From Clostridia bacterium (GTDB taxonomy: Bacteria; Bacillota; Clostridia; Christensenellales; Borkfalkiaceae), in the NCBI GenBank assembly GCA_017621155.1, contig JAGATP010000057.1:21540-85539 (forward strand): a stretch of DNA of 64,000 nt, given 5' to 3'. Below are positions 19,024 through 26,892 of this stretch, one piece after another. Position 1 is the stretch's first letter. Each line of letters opens with the position of its first letter. The notes beneath the pieces are model-generated. The model had not been told where the DNA came from. It did no database searches and worked only from the letters and a program-made list of their open reading frames with translations. A program made the translations under genes and the position numbers.

Positions 19024-19563
19024 TCAGGGAACGAAGCGCTGCAATCGCTCCACCAGGACGAGGGAAAGGACGATTTTGACGAGATCGAAGAGGTAATACG
19101 GCAGAATGGTATATCCGATTGCCGTGAAAAAGTCGTATTTCGTCCAAGCCATGAACCAAACCGTCCCCACCGCATAGCAAAGGAGGAGTCCCGAAAGCAT
19201 CATCCCTCCCCAAACGAGATACTTCGTCCAGACGTGCTTAAAGTGCGTCAGGCGAATGCAACCCACGACGAGGGCGAGGGGCAAAAAGCCGATGACGAAT
19301 CCCGTCGTCGCATTCGGCCCTGCCGCAAAGGAGGCAAAGACGGGAATGCCGATCAATCCCATCAGCGTATAAATCGCCGCCGCGGCAAGTCCCCTCCAAA
19401 CTCCGAACAGCCCCGCGCAGACGAACACCGCCACGAGCTGCAGAGAATATTTCACCGTCTCCGAGACGGGAATGGAAATCCACGAGCAGACGGTAATCAA
19501 CGCCACGGAAAGCGCGATAATGCAGAGATTGAACGTAGCACTTTTTCTTATTTCCTGTTTCAT
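19024..19563 (-). CDS. bioY: Biotin transporter substrate-binding component BioY
   Basis: 179 residues, six TM helices. BioY is the S component of ECF-type biotin importers. The family signatures GLIGIPVFA and GPNATTGFVIGFLPLA are visible at about 70-100. ATG 19563 follows AAGGGG; an upstream in-frame start has no site. The ECF ATPases and T component are not in this window, so it presumably uses shared ECF modules encoded elsewhere. Own promoter overlapped by a BirA-box-like inverted repeat. Confidence 0.93.
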   Translation of the reverse strand: MKQEIRKSATFNLCIIALSVALITVCSWISIPVSETVKYSLQLVAVFVCAGLFGVWRGLAAAAIYTLMGLIGIPVFASFAAGPNATTGFVIGFLPLALVVGCIRLTHFKHVWTKYLVWGGMMLSGLLLCYAVGTVWFMAWTKYDFFTAIGYTILPYYLFDLVKIVLSLVLVERLQRFVP

Positions 19564-19570
19564 GCCCCTT

Positions 19571-19623
19571 ATTTTACCACAATCGTGTTTTTCTGTCAAC
19601 TATTTTTCAATATTAGTTTACTA
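19571..19623 (-). promoter_or_regulatory. bioY promoter with candidate BirA operator
   Basis: Minus strand -35 TTGACA (19594-19599), 17-nt spacer, -10 TAAAAT (19571-19576). TAGTAAACT-N13-AGTTGACAG (19593-19623) covers the -35. It resembles the published bacterial BirA box (TTGTAAACC-N14/15-GGTTTACAA) at about 7/9 and 6/9 positions. Confidence 0.6.
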
Positions 19624-19660
19624 AAAAAGGAGAACGGACAAGCTTTTTGTCCGTTCCCTT
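19623..19660 (-). terminator. Terminator of the ABC export operon
   Basis: GAACGGACAA (19632-19641) pairs with TTGTCCGTTC (19647-19656) with a T-run on the minus strand. It follows the permease gene and adjoins the bioY operator. Confidence 0.85.
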
Positions 19661-19691
19661 TTTTGAAACTTAGCGATAAAAATGACAGCGA

Positions 19692-20852
19692 TTATTCAGC
19701 GCGCAGATTTTCGATGACGTTGACCTGCGTCGTCTGATAAGCAAAGAGCAAACTGAATACGATGCTGAGTCCCAGACAACAGACCAGATACATGAGGAGA
19801 GAATAGGGAGTCAGCATGATGACCCATCGAATCCCCTGCGTACAGAAGAGGATGGTTTTGTATAAAAGGAAGCCGTCGATGACCAAAATAGCAGACAGAA
19901 GGAGATTGCCGAGCATGACGAGGAGTCCCTCGCTGACGAACTGCGCGACGATGCTTCCCTTGCCCGCACCGATGGCGCGTTTGACGCCGATTTCGAACTT
20001 TCTGTCGTTCAAAGCGTTCTTAAAGCTGCCGTACAAGTTGACGGCGAGGATAAAGTAGAGAAAGATGACGAGCATCGCCTTGTTCCATGCCGCCTGTGCG
20101 TTTTGCGCCGCAGAAAGCCGAGCGATTTGATAGGTGGAACCCGCATTCGCCCCCAAATCTTCGGCAAACTGCACCAGCTCTTCGTGATACTGCACTTCGG
20201 CATAGACGAAAAATTGAGAAAGCTGTACGCTCGGATGGATCGCGGGATCGTACATAACGGCAACGAGCAACCCGTCGTACCCGCGAAGCGTCTCCGTGAT
20301 CCGATAAAAGACGGGCTCGCCCTGTCCGTTGTGTTCAAAAATATCGTCATAAGAGGAAAACCCGATTTCGGTATCGCCGTTTTGCGAAAAGATTTCATAG
20401 AGCTGTTCGCTCACCCAAACTTCTCCCTTTTTCAGCGTTTTTCCCTCGGGCAGGATATTTTTCGTATACTCCCCTCCCTGTATGGTATAGTATGCAAACG
20501 CATCGGAAGGCAAATAGACGATGCCGACGTTTGCCTCGGACACACTGTGATCGTAGCCGAACAGCTTGACGTTCGTCATGTCATAGGCGTAATAGGAAGC
20601 ACCGATCTCGTCCAGATAATTGGTCAAAGTCTCTCTCTTTTTCGTGTAATCCTCCTCATTGGGCAATACGCTAAGTGTGACGATCTCCTGCGGCAAGCGG
20701 GCTTGGAATTTATTGGAATTGAAGATGGTGGAATCCTGAAACAAAAAGTAGGAAAGCAGCAGGGAAAACGAAATGAGGATGCTGATGGAAAGGAGCAAAT
20801 AGCTCTTGAAATTCTTTTTTACCATGGAAACGGAATGCAGAAAAAGACTCAT
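19692..20852 (-). CDS. FtsX-like ABC transporter permease
   Basis: 386 residues. One N-terminal TM helix (about 17-40), a large extracellular domain (about 45-255), then three TM helices (about 262-282, 308-335, 350-378). The segment before the second helix carries KFEIGVKRAIGAGKGSI, the coupling motif of FtsX/MacB permeases. This class performs mechanotransmission or export of peptides and proteins rather than classical uptake. The start overlaps the ATPase stop as ATGA. Last gene of a five-gene minus-strand operon starting at 24176. Confidence 0.88.
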   Translation of the reverse strand: MSLFLHSVSMVKKNFKSYLLLSISILISFSLLLSYFLFQDSTIFNSNKFQARLPQEIVTLSVLPNEEDYTKKRETLTNYLDEIGASYYAYDMTNVKLFGYDHSVSEANVGIVYLPSDAFAYYTIQGGEYTKNILPEGKTLKKGEVWVSEQLYEIFSQNGDTEIGFSSYDDIFEHNGQGEPVFYRITETLRGYDGLLVAVMYDPAIHPSVQLSQFFVYAEVQYHEELVQFAEDLGANAGSTYQIARLSAAQNAQAAWNKAMLVIFLYFILAVNLYGSFKNALNDRKFEIGVKRAIGAGKGSIVAQFVSEGLLVMLGNLLLSAILVIDGFLLYKTILFCTQGIRWVIMLTPYSLLMYLVCCLGLSIVFSLLFAYQTTQVNVIENLRAE

Positions 20853-21481
20853 AGCAACCTCCCGTCCTGCAATGTATAAATCTGCCGTGCCTGTCTTGCC
20901 GTGTCCTCATCGTGCGTGATGACGACGACGGCGCGCCCCTCAAGGTGGCATTCCTCGAAGAGCGAAAACACCAAGTCACGATTTTCCCTGTCCAGATTTC
21001 CCGTCGGCTCGTCGGCAATGATCAAGGCGGGGTTTAAAATCAGCGACCGCGCAATCGCCACCCTCTGTTTTTCGCCGCCCGAAAGGAGGGACGCCGACTG
21101 ATTCAGAAGAGGGCGTATATCCAGCCGATCGACGAGCTTGTCGAACTGCTCCGCCCCTCCCCTTGCGTACAGCGTGGGGAGGAGAATGTTTTCCCGACAG
21201 GTCATGGTGGGAATGAGATTGTACGACTGATAGATAAAGCCGATCTGCGATAAGCGAAGCTTATGGTAATCTCTGCCCGAAATAATATGCTCCCCGTTGA
21301 AGGTATACGTCCCGCCGTCAAAGGACTCCAACAGCCCCAAAATGTTCATCAGCGTGGATTTCCCCGAGCCGGACTTGCCGACAACGGCGTAATAGCTGCC
21401 GGGCACGATGTGCAAATTGATGTCCTTCAGCACCTCGCGCACATATGCCTTTCGGATGTGCTCTAATTGAATTTCCAACAT
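20849..21481 (-). CDS. ABC transporter ATP-binding protein, LolD/MacB type
   Basis: 210 residues. Walker A GKSGSGKST, signature LSGGEKQR, Walker B LIIADEPTGNLD and the H-loop His in VITHDED are intact. The DEPTGNLD form is typical of the MacB/LolD/FtsE class that pairs with FtsX-like permeases, such as the one encoded directly downstream with a 4-nt overlap. It starts 2 nt after the stop of the membrane-fusion-like gene. Confidence 0.93.
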   Translation of the reverse strand: MLEIQLEHIRKAYVREVLKDINLHIVPGSYYAVVGKSGSGKSTLMNILGLLESFDGGTYTFNGEHIISGRDYHKLRLSQIGFIYQSYNLIPTMTCRENILLPTLYARGGAEQFDKLVDRLDIRPLLNQSASLLSGGEKQRVAIARSLILNPALIIADEPTGNLDRENRDLVFSLFEECHLEGRAVVVITHDEDTARQARQIYTLQDGRLL

Positions 21482-21483
21482 CG

Positions 21484-22299
21484 CTATGACCCGAAGCCGA
21501 AGGCGCTCTTATAGCCCGAATCGCAAAGATCGGTCTCCTCTACCCCTACGACGGACAAGTAATTCCCCGAACGCATATCGACGACGACGGGCTTTTCGAT
21601 GACCTGATCCCCGTTGACGACGCGCACGTAATACTTTCCGTCCGCCTTTTTGTAGACGCAAGCGTCGGGAAGGGCAAGCAGTTGCCGATAGACCCGTCCC
21701 GTGCGGACATCAAAGGTAGGAACGCTCTCCCCGCAGGCGTGATCGCCCTCGACCAAAAACTTAACCTGCACCGTTCCGTTTTTCACGAGCGTGGAGCGAA
21801 AATAAGGCGTCACCTTGTAGCCCTCCGTGGTCGTCAGCCCACCGTTCCACGTAAACAGCCTTTCCGCCACGAGCGGATTGACGTTGCCGACGAAACAGAC
21901 GCTGTCAAGCGAATCGAAGCAGAGATAAGTCTCCGCCTTTTCCCGCAAAATGCCGTTTCCCGCCGCAAGCACGGGATTCGTGCCGCAGTACCCGATGACG
22001 TTGCCGGTCTGCACCTCGTCTCCCACGGAAATGATGAGCGCCGTATTGGCGTCAAGCTCCTGCACGAACGCCTCGTACGGCTCGTACGTGCCGCTCAAGG
22101 TGTAATACTCCTCGAAATCCTGATAAGACGGGGCGACGAGCTCCCCGTAGCTGAGGGAAGTATGTGGCTTCACCTCCCCCGCAAGGTAGCTCTTCTGCTC
22201 TGCGGAAGAGAGCAGAAAGATGCAGACGACGGGAATGGAAAGCAGCGCCAAAAAGACGATGAAAACGACAGCGTTGCGAATTTTATGCGATAATTTCAT
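21484..22299 (-). CDS. Membrane-fusion-like adaptor protein
   Basis: 271 residues. N-terminal signal anchor (about 10-30), then an extracytoplasmic domain with a lipoyl/barrel-like pattern (VGDEVQTGNVIGYCG at about 98-112, KYYVRVVNGDQVIEKPV near 235). These features fit a short HlyD/MacA-type adaptor lacking the long coiled coil needed to reach an outer membrane, as expected in a Gram-positive. ATG 22299 with GGAG upstream. Placed directly before the ABC genes it probably couples substrate to the permease. Family assignment is moderate. Confidence 0.7.
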   Translation of the reverse strand: MKLSHKIRNAVVFIVFLALLSIPVVCIFLLSSAEQKSYLAGEVKPHTSLSYGELVAPSYQDFEEYYTLSGTYEPYEAFVQELDANTALIISVGDEVQTGNVIGYCGTNPVLAAGNGILREKAETYLCFDSLDSVCFVGNVNPLVAERLFTWNGGLTTTEGYKVTPYFRSTLVKNGTVQVKFLVEGDHACGESVPTFDVRTGRVYRQLLALPDACVYKKADGKYYVRVVNGDQVIEKPVVVDMRSGNYLSVVGVEETDLCDSGYKSAFGFGS

Positions 22300-22334
22300 A
22301 GTCAAACTCCTTTTTTCGGCGACCAAGCGGGCGC

Positions 22335-23507
22335 TCAGCGCTGAAAGGCTTCATAATACCCCTCTACGTCCCAGCCGAGCGTGTATGCGATCCACATCGG
22401 CTCGGACAGGGAAACGGTGCGGTTGAACACGTTTCCGAACACTTTTGTTTCCCCGTCAATTTCGTATTCCGCACACAGGGTGAGCATATAATAGCCGGGC
22501 TTTGCGTGCCATTTCCCCGAGAAATTGTAAATCGCTCCCGCGTTGAGCTCTAAGGGCGTAACGCCGTCCCACTTCATGCTGTATTGCCGCATTCCATCCT
22601 CGACCCAAAACGAAACGTCCGAAAACGTCGTGTCGCTCTCCGCAAAGAACAGCCGCTTCAAGGTCACGTTCTTTTGCGGTTCGATTCGGAAAGCGTTCGA
22701 AAGCGCCGAGCCGTCCGCATGGTAGTCCTCTTTTTTGAAGCTTACGTACAGACCGCCGAACCCTATGTCTTTATATTTCTCTACGTCGTAATAGGGTGTT
22801 GTTTCGGCGACCAAATGGACTTCCGCATCGAAATGATAGTCCTTCCCGCCCGCATGGAGCACGTATTCCGTGATTGTCTCCGTCTCCGAAAAACTCGCAT
22901 GCCATGAGGAATCCGGAATGTCTTCGGCTACGCCATGAGAGATATAATATCGATACAGCGTCTGCTTTTCCGATTTCTCCCAAGCCTCTCTCAGCTGTTC
23001 GTTGTATTCCTCGTATTTTTTCTCGTCGTTTTCATAAAAATAGCGCAGCAGCTCCCAGTCCATTCCGTTTGCCATCTGAAAGGCGGGATAGGAGTTGAAA
23101 GCCACGGTATCTATCTCTCCCTTTGCATTCCGATAAGGCTTCACCTCAACGGTCAACTTCGCTTTACAGTTCATCGTCACCGTCGCGTCATCCAGCAAAA
23201 AAGGGGACAAAATTACAGTGGAATAGGGAAGTCCTCCAATAAACGACGCGCCCATATATTGATCGCTCCCCATATAATTCATCAGTTTGCCCTTATAAGA
23301 ATAGACCTCGTACTCTCCCCGCAACAGAATAGGCTCTTCCAACTTAGGGACGACGATTTCTTTGGGCATCGCGGGAACGGCGGGCTCTGTTCTCTCGACG
23401 GGTTTTGTCGTCTGCTCGGCAGGATTTGTCGTCGAAGAAACGGGGGCGCAGCCGGTAAAGAAAAACACTGCACAAAACAGCAGTGTCATTCCTGTTTTTC
23501 CTTTCAT
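22335..23507 (-). CDS. Putative lipoprotein of unknown function
   Basis: 390 residues. Signal peptide with lipobox FFTGC (Cys20), followed by a Thr/Pro-rich linker (about 22-50) and a large, strand-rich extracellular domain without recognised motif. AGGAGG lies 8 nt before ATG 23507. Sits between the secreted 194-residue protein and the adaptor/ABC genes. Plausible roles are substrate capture, immunity or chaperoning for the operon's secreted product; none is shown by sequence. Confidence 0.75.
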   Translation of the reverse strand: MKGKTGMTLLFCAVFFFTGCAPVSSTTNPAEQTTKPVERTEPAVPAMPKEIVVPKLEEPILLRGEYEVYSYKGKLMNYMGSDQYMGASFIGGLPYSTVILSPFLLDDATVTMNCKAKLTVEVKPYRNAKGEIDTVAFNSYPAFQMANGMDWELLRYFYENDEKKYEEYNEQLREAWEKSEKQTLYRYYISHGVAEDIPDSSWHASFSETETITEYVLHAGGKDYHFDAEVHLVAETTPYYDVEKYKDIGFGGLYVSFKKEDYHADGSALSNAFRIEPQKNVTLKRLFFAESDTTFSDVSFWVEDGMRQYSMKWDGVTPLELNAGAIYNFSGKWHAKPGYYMLTLCAEYEIDGETKVFGNVFNRTVSLSEPMWIAYTLGWDVEGYYEAFQR

Positions 23508-23542
23508 CTTTTTACCTCCTCAATGAATGATGAATGCGGAGC

Positions 23543-23574
23543 GCTTTCCCTCTGCGGCAAAGCAGAGGGAAAGC
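23543..23574. other. Perfect 13-bp hairpin between two operon genes
   Basis: GCTTTCCCTCTGC (23543-23555) pairs exactly with 23562-23574 around a 6-nt loop. No T-run follows on the minus strand, so it looks like an intra-operon processing or stability element rather than a full terminator. Confidence 0.6.
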
Positions 23575-23591
23575 ACCCCCTCTAATTTACG

Positions 23592-24176
23592 TTATACAGC
23601 CTTCACAAAGTGCTTAAATTCAGCATCGCTGTACATAGCACATCTGACGTATGCCGCGTTTGTTCTCGGCATATAGGATATTTCTTGTATGTCATTTCTT
23701 ATCGTCATCCCGTTGGTAAGCCTTGCTATGTAATATGCCGCCACCGAACAGCCGGGGAACACCGTTTCCAAACGATAATATCCGTTTGGAGTTTCCATAT
23801 TTCCCGCCACCAATTCATAGATTATCGTTTGTTCTGCCGTATAGGTCACTTCTGTCGCAACGCCGATACTTGCCGTCAATCCCAAAAAGTCCGCTCCCAG
23901 CGAGCCTTCCATTCCCATCGACACACTTGTACCCTGCGATATCTGTATCGCAGTCGTTGCGGCCGTCGTGTGATAGACCTGCGTGCCGTGATTGGCAATG
24001 ATCACCGTTTTATTTCCCGTAATCGCCAATTCCGGAAACATAGGCGGGTTGACGATTGCCGCAGGCGAAATTTCAGACTCCGCAGACGCCTGCACCTTCG
24101 CAGCTTTGGCGCAGCAAGGAGTGCCGATTAAAATTACACTGCACAAAATTCCAATCAAAATATTCTTTTTTGTCAT
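23592..24176 (-). CDS. Secreted protein of unknown function, possible pore-forming-like beta protein
   Basis: 194 residues. Signal peptide at about 1-25. The central part (about 75-125) is Gly/Ser/Thr-rich with alternating small polar and hydrophobic residues (GTSVSMGMEGSLGADF, TASIGVATEVTYT). This resembles the amphipathic strands of aerolysin-like and related beta-barrel proteins. C-terminal third has two Cys (PGCSV, VRCAM). AGGAGG stands 7 nt before ATG 24176. First major gene of the operon with lipoprotein, adaptor and ABC exporter. The fold comparison is by pattern only. Confidence 0.7.
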   Translation of the reverse strand: MTKKNILIGILCSVILIGTPCCAKAAKVQASAESEISPAAIVNPPMFPELAITGNKTVIIANHGTQVYHTTAATTAIQISQGTSVSMGMEGSLGADFLGLTASIGVATEVTYTAEQTIIYELVAGNMETPNGYYRLETVFPGCSVAAYYIARLTNGMTIRNDIQEISYMPRTNAAYVRCAMYSDAEFKHFVKAV

Positions 24177-24235
24177 TTTTTTCCTCCTTTTTTCTTTCTA
24201 CTTTTGTTTTGGTGCTGAGTTTCTCTGCCCGTCAT
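24173..24235 (-). CDS. Possible 20-residue basic leader peptide
   Basis: ATG 24235 opens a 20-codon frame (MTGRETQHQNK..., ends in KKGGKK). Its TGA overlaps the next gene's ATG as ATGA. Its own ATG overlaps the stop of a four-codon frame that follows an AAGGAGG site. The run of overlaps could couple translation into the secreted-protein gene. The length is so small that chance is possible. Confidence 0.25.
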   Translation of the reverse strand: MTGRETQHQNKSRKKKGGKK

Positions 24236-24296
24236 ACGATACCCATCGGAGCGCACCTCCTTGCTTATTTCTTATCGATCAATTCAGACCCTCTTT

Positions 24297-24325
24297 ATTT
24301 TATCACACTTTTATTGATTTGTAAA
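24297..24325 (-). promoter_or_regulatory. Promoter of the secreted protein / ABC export operon
   Basis: Minus strand -35 TTTACA (24320-24325), 17-nt spacer, -10 TAAAAT (24297-24302). It leaves a leader of about 115 nt. The 299-bp gap 24177-24475 otherwise holds only the small frame and the metK terminator. Confidence 0.7.
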
Positions 24326-24395
24326 TAGTAAAATGAAATTTTTTCAATAGGTTTTTTAAATAGCCATCTTCATATTTCTGCATACTTTCTCAAGC

Positions 24396-24435
24396 AAAAA
24401 ACACCCTTGAAAGCGGATTGCTCTCAAAGGTGTTT
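24396..24435 (-). terminator. metK terminator
   Basis: AAACACC-CTTGA (24399-24410) pairs with TCAAAGGTGTTT (24424-24435); the minus strand continues with a T-run. Confidence 0.8.
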
Positions 24436-24475
24436 CTGTCGTTTTTCTAAGGTGTGCTCACACGAACACTCTAAT

Positions 24476-25636
24476 TTATAAGTATTTTTTCAGATCGTCT
24501 GTCCGATCGACCCTTTCCCAAGGGAGACCTTCTTTCCCAAAATGACCGTATGCGCAGGTCGCGGAATAAATAGGCGCGCGCAGAGAAAGCGTTTTGATAA
24601 TGGAATACGGGCGAAGGTCAAATTCCTTCATGACGATATCCGCAATCTCTCCGTCGGGACGCTTGCCCGTGCCGAAGGTATCGACGAAGATGCTGACGGG
24701 GTTTGCCACGCCGATGGCGTAAGCCACCTGGAGTTCCACTTCGTCCGCAAGCCCTGCCGCCACGAGATTCTTACAGATGTAGCGCGCCATATACGTTGCG
24801 CTCCTGTCCACCTTGGTGGGGTCTTTTCCCGAAAAGCACCCGCCGCCGTGCGCACACCGTCCGCCGTAAGTATCGACGATGATCTTTCTTCCCGTCAAAC
24901 CGCTGTCCCCTTCCGGGCCGCCGATTTCAAATCTGCCCGTGGGGTTGATAAAATACTTGGTGTTCTCATCGAGAAGAGATGAAGGGATAATCTCCCGAAT
25001 GACGAACTTCTTCATATCCTCCGCAATCCTCTCCTGCGAGACGAAGGCGTCATGCTGGGTGGAGACCACGACGGTATCGATGCGCACGGGCGTCTTGCCG
25101 TCGTATTCTACCGTCACCTGCGTCTTGCCGTCCGGTCTGAGATAGGGCAAAAGTCCGCTCTTGCGAACTTCGGTGAGCCGCTTTGCAAGCTTATGCGAGA
25201 GCATGATGGGAAGGGGCATCAGCTCCTCCGTCTCTCTGCACGCATAGCCGAACATCATGCCCTGATCGCCCGCGCCGAACAAATCGGCTTCGTCGCCGCC
25301 CGCCTTTTTCTCGACAGAAGCGTCCACGCCGAGCGCAATGTCGGGGGATTGCCGATGAATTTCCACCAAAATTTTGCATTTATCGTAAGAGAAGCTGCCG
25401 AAATCGTAGCCGATGGAACGGATGATCTCGCGCGCCGTCTTTTCATAATCAACCTCGGCGGTGGTCGTCACTTCGCCCATGATGAGCAATAAATTGTACG
25501 CGGCACAACACTCGATGGCACAGCGCGCCATGGGATCTTGCGCGTAAATTGCGTCGACCAAACCGTCCGAAATACAGTCGCACACCTTGTCGGGATGCCC
25601 TTCCGTCACACTTTCACTTGTAAAAAATTTTCTCAT
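24476..25636 (-). CDS. metK: S-adenosylmethionine synthetase
   Basis: 386 residues, typical length. Makes SAM from methionine and ATP. GHPDK near the N terminus, [10 protein letters not shown], and [22 protein letters not shown] (phosphate-binding loop) are all present. The -10 box lies about 34 nt before the start, leaving no room for a SAM riboswitch. Single gene between a strong promoter and a terminator. Confidence 0.98.
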   Translation of the reverse strand: MRKFFTSESVTEGHPDKVCDCISDGLVDAIYAQDPMARCAIECCAAYNLLLIMGEVTTTAEVDYEKTAREIIRSIGYDFGSFSYDKCKILVEIHRQSPDIALGVDASVEKKAGGDEADLFGAGDQGMMFGYACRETEELMPLPIMLSHKLAKRLTEVRKSGLLPYLRPDGKTQVTVEYDGKTPVRIDTVVVSTQHDAFVSQERIAEDMKKFVIREIIPSSLLDENTKYFINPTGRFEIGGPEGDSGLTGRKIIVDTYGGRCAHGGGCFSGKDPTKVDRSATYMARYICKNLVAAGLADEVELQVAYAIGVANPVSIFVDTFGTGKRPDGEIADIVMKEFDLRPYSIIKTLSLRAPIYSATCAYGHFGKEGLPWERVDRTDDLKKYL

Positions 25637-25669
25637 AGCGTTTTTCGTCCTAAATTCAAATTACAGCTC

Positions 25670-25699
25670 ATTATACCGCACAAAGGAAGGGTTTGTCAA
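25670..25699 (-). promoter_or_regulatory. metK promoter
   Basis: Minus strand -35 TTGACA (25694-25699), 18-nt spacer, -10 TATAAT (25670-25675). Confidence 0.85.
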
Positions 25700-25763
25700 C
25701 TCTTTCTTCTCAAATGAATGCAAAACTTCTCCAAGCCGAAAAACGACATTCCACCCCTAGCGT

Positions 25764-25798
25764 GAAAAATGCCAAAGCAAATTGCTTCGGCATTTTTC
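25764..25798 (-). terminator. degV-family gene terminator
   Basis: 25764-25780 pairs with 25782-25798 over about 16 bp (one mismatch), with T-runs at the outer ends. Confidence 0.85.
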
Positions 25799-25824
25799 TT
25801 TTATTTGAGAAAATGAGCAAACGT

Positions 25825-26697
25825 TTAACGATGTTCGGAGAGGAAGAACACGGCGATCGTGCCCGGCCCGACGTGCGTACCCGTGCACAGGTCGTACTGA
25901 CGGATCACCAGGTCTTTATAGCCCGCGCGCTCTTTCATGCCCTTGGCAACGGCGAGCGCTTCCTCTTCGCAATCGGCATGGGCGATGTACAGGGTCTGTT
26001 CCTGCGGGTTGACCGCCTTGGAGGCGTACAAATCGACAAGGGCGTTCATCGCCTTTTTCCTGCCGACGACCTTCGAGCCGATGACGATTTTTCCCTCGTC
26101 GTTGCCCCTTAAAACGGGCTTCACCTTCAAGAGTGTGCCGACGATGGCGACGAGCGGAGAAATTCTCCCGCCCTTTTTGAGGTAGGAGAGATCTTCCACG
26201 GTAAAGACCTGCGTCACCCTCCACTTCATCTCTTCCAAAAGCCCAAAGACCTCGTCGATCCCCTTCCCCTCATCGCGCCAGATCGCCGCCTGAATGGCGA
26301 GCATTCCCGCCCCGAAAGAAGCGGCGAGCGGATCAAAGGGAACGAGCTTTGCCGTATATTTTTCTTTGAAAGTCGCGGAGGCAGTCATCGCCTGACGATA
26401 CGTTCCGCTGATTCCCGAAGAAATGCTGATAAAAAGGACGTCCTGCCCCTCGGCAAGATAAGGCTCTACCGCTTCCTTCACCATCTCCTCGTTGACGAGC
26501 GAGGTGGCGACATCCGCTCCTTCGCGCATGGCGCGATAATAATCCTTTGCCGCCTTCTCGTGATCCCTTCCCTTCTCGTAGCAGAGAAACTCTTTCCCGT
26601 TAAGCCTTGCCCGATAAGAGAGCGCGGAAATGTCGTACCGATCAAGCAGATCGTCTGTTAAATTGCATCCTGAATCCACAACAATATGAAATGTCAT
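25825..26697 (-). CDS. DegV/FakB family fatty acid-binding protein
   Basis: 290 residues. N-terminal VVDSGCNLT, TSLVNEEMV and ISSGISGTYRQAM are the fatty-acid carboxylate-binding motifs of DegV/FakB proteins. These hand exogenous fatty acids to the FakA kinase for phospholipid synthesis. The second domain (about 165-285) closes the lipid pocket. No fakA in the window. The promoter carries a palindrome reminiscent of fatty-acid regulator sites. Confidence 0.93.
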   Translation of the reverse strand: MTFHIVVDSGCNLTDDLLDRYDISALSYRARLNGKEFLCYEKGRDHEKAAKDYYRAMREGADVATSLVNEEMVKEAVEPYLAEGQDVLFISISSGISGTYRQAMTASATFKEKYTAKLVPFDPLAASFGAGMLAIQAAIWRDEGKGIDEVFGLLEEMKWRVTQVFTVEDLSYLKKGGRISPLVAIVGTLLKVKPVLRGNDEGKIVIGSKVVGRKKAMNALVDLYASKAVNPQEQTLYIAHADCEEEALAVAKGMKERAGYKDLVIRQYDLCTGTHVGPGTIAVFFLSEHR

Positions 26698-26725
26698 AAT
26701 TTTATATTACACCTCACTAGGTTAT

Positions 26726-26769
26726 CTAGTATTTAATACTAGTTTAAATGTTTTTTTAAATTTTGTCAA
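26726..26769 (-). promoter_or_regulatory. degV promoter with 17-bp palindromic operator candidate
   Basis: Minus strand -35 TTGACA (26764-26769), 17-nt spacer, -10 TAAACT (26741-26746). The palindrome CTAGTATTTAATACTAG (26726-26742) overlaps the end of the -10 and the start point. Its TAGTA-N5-TACTA shape resembles FapR boxes as I recall them. Confidence 0.65.
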
Positions 26770-26857
26770 GCGTTCTGCACTATAAATATGGAAAAAGGCG
26801 AACTTTCATGCAAAAAAAGAAAAACGCACAGGAGAATGCGGAAACGGACGAAAAAAA

Positions 26858-26886
26858 TTGCTTTTTCCGCCCGCATATGTTATACT
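26858..26886 (+). promoter_or_regulatory. Promoter directly in front of the PflX-like gene
   Basis: -35 TTGCTT (26858-26863), 17-nt spacer, -10 TATACT (26881-26886). The ATG at 26893 is where transcription should begin, and no ribosome site is visible, so the mRNA may be leaderless. Confidence 0.55.
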
Positions 26887-26892
26887 TTTTTT

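Noticed and set aside
23543..23574. Intrinsic terminator inside the export operon
   Set aside because: Stem is perfect, but no T-run follows on the transcribed strand; reported as a hairpin only.
25637..25700. SAM riboswitch in front of metK
   Set aside because: The -10 box is only about 34 nt before the start codon, so no room for an S-box or other SAM aptamer.
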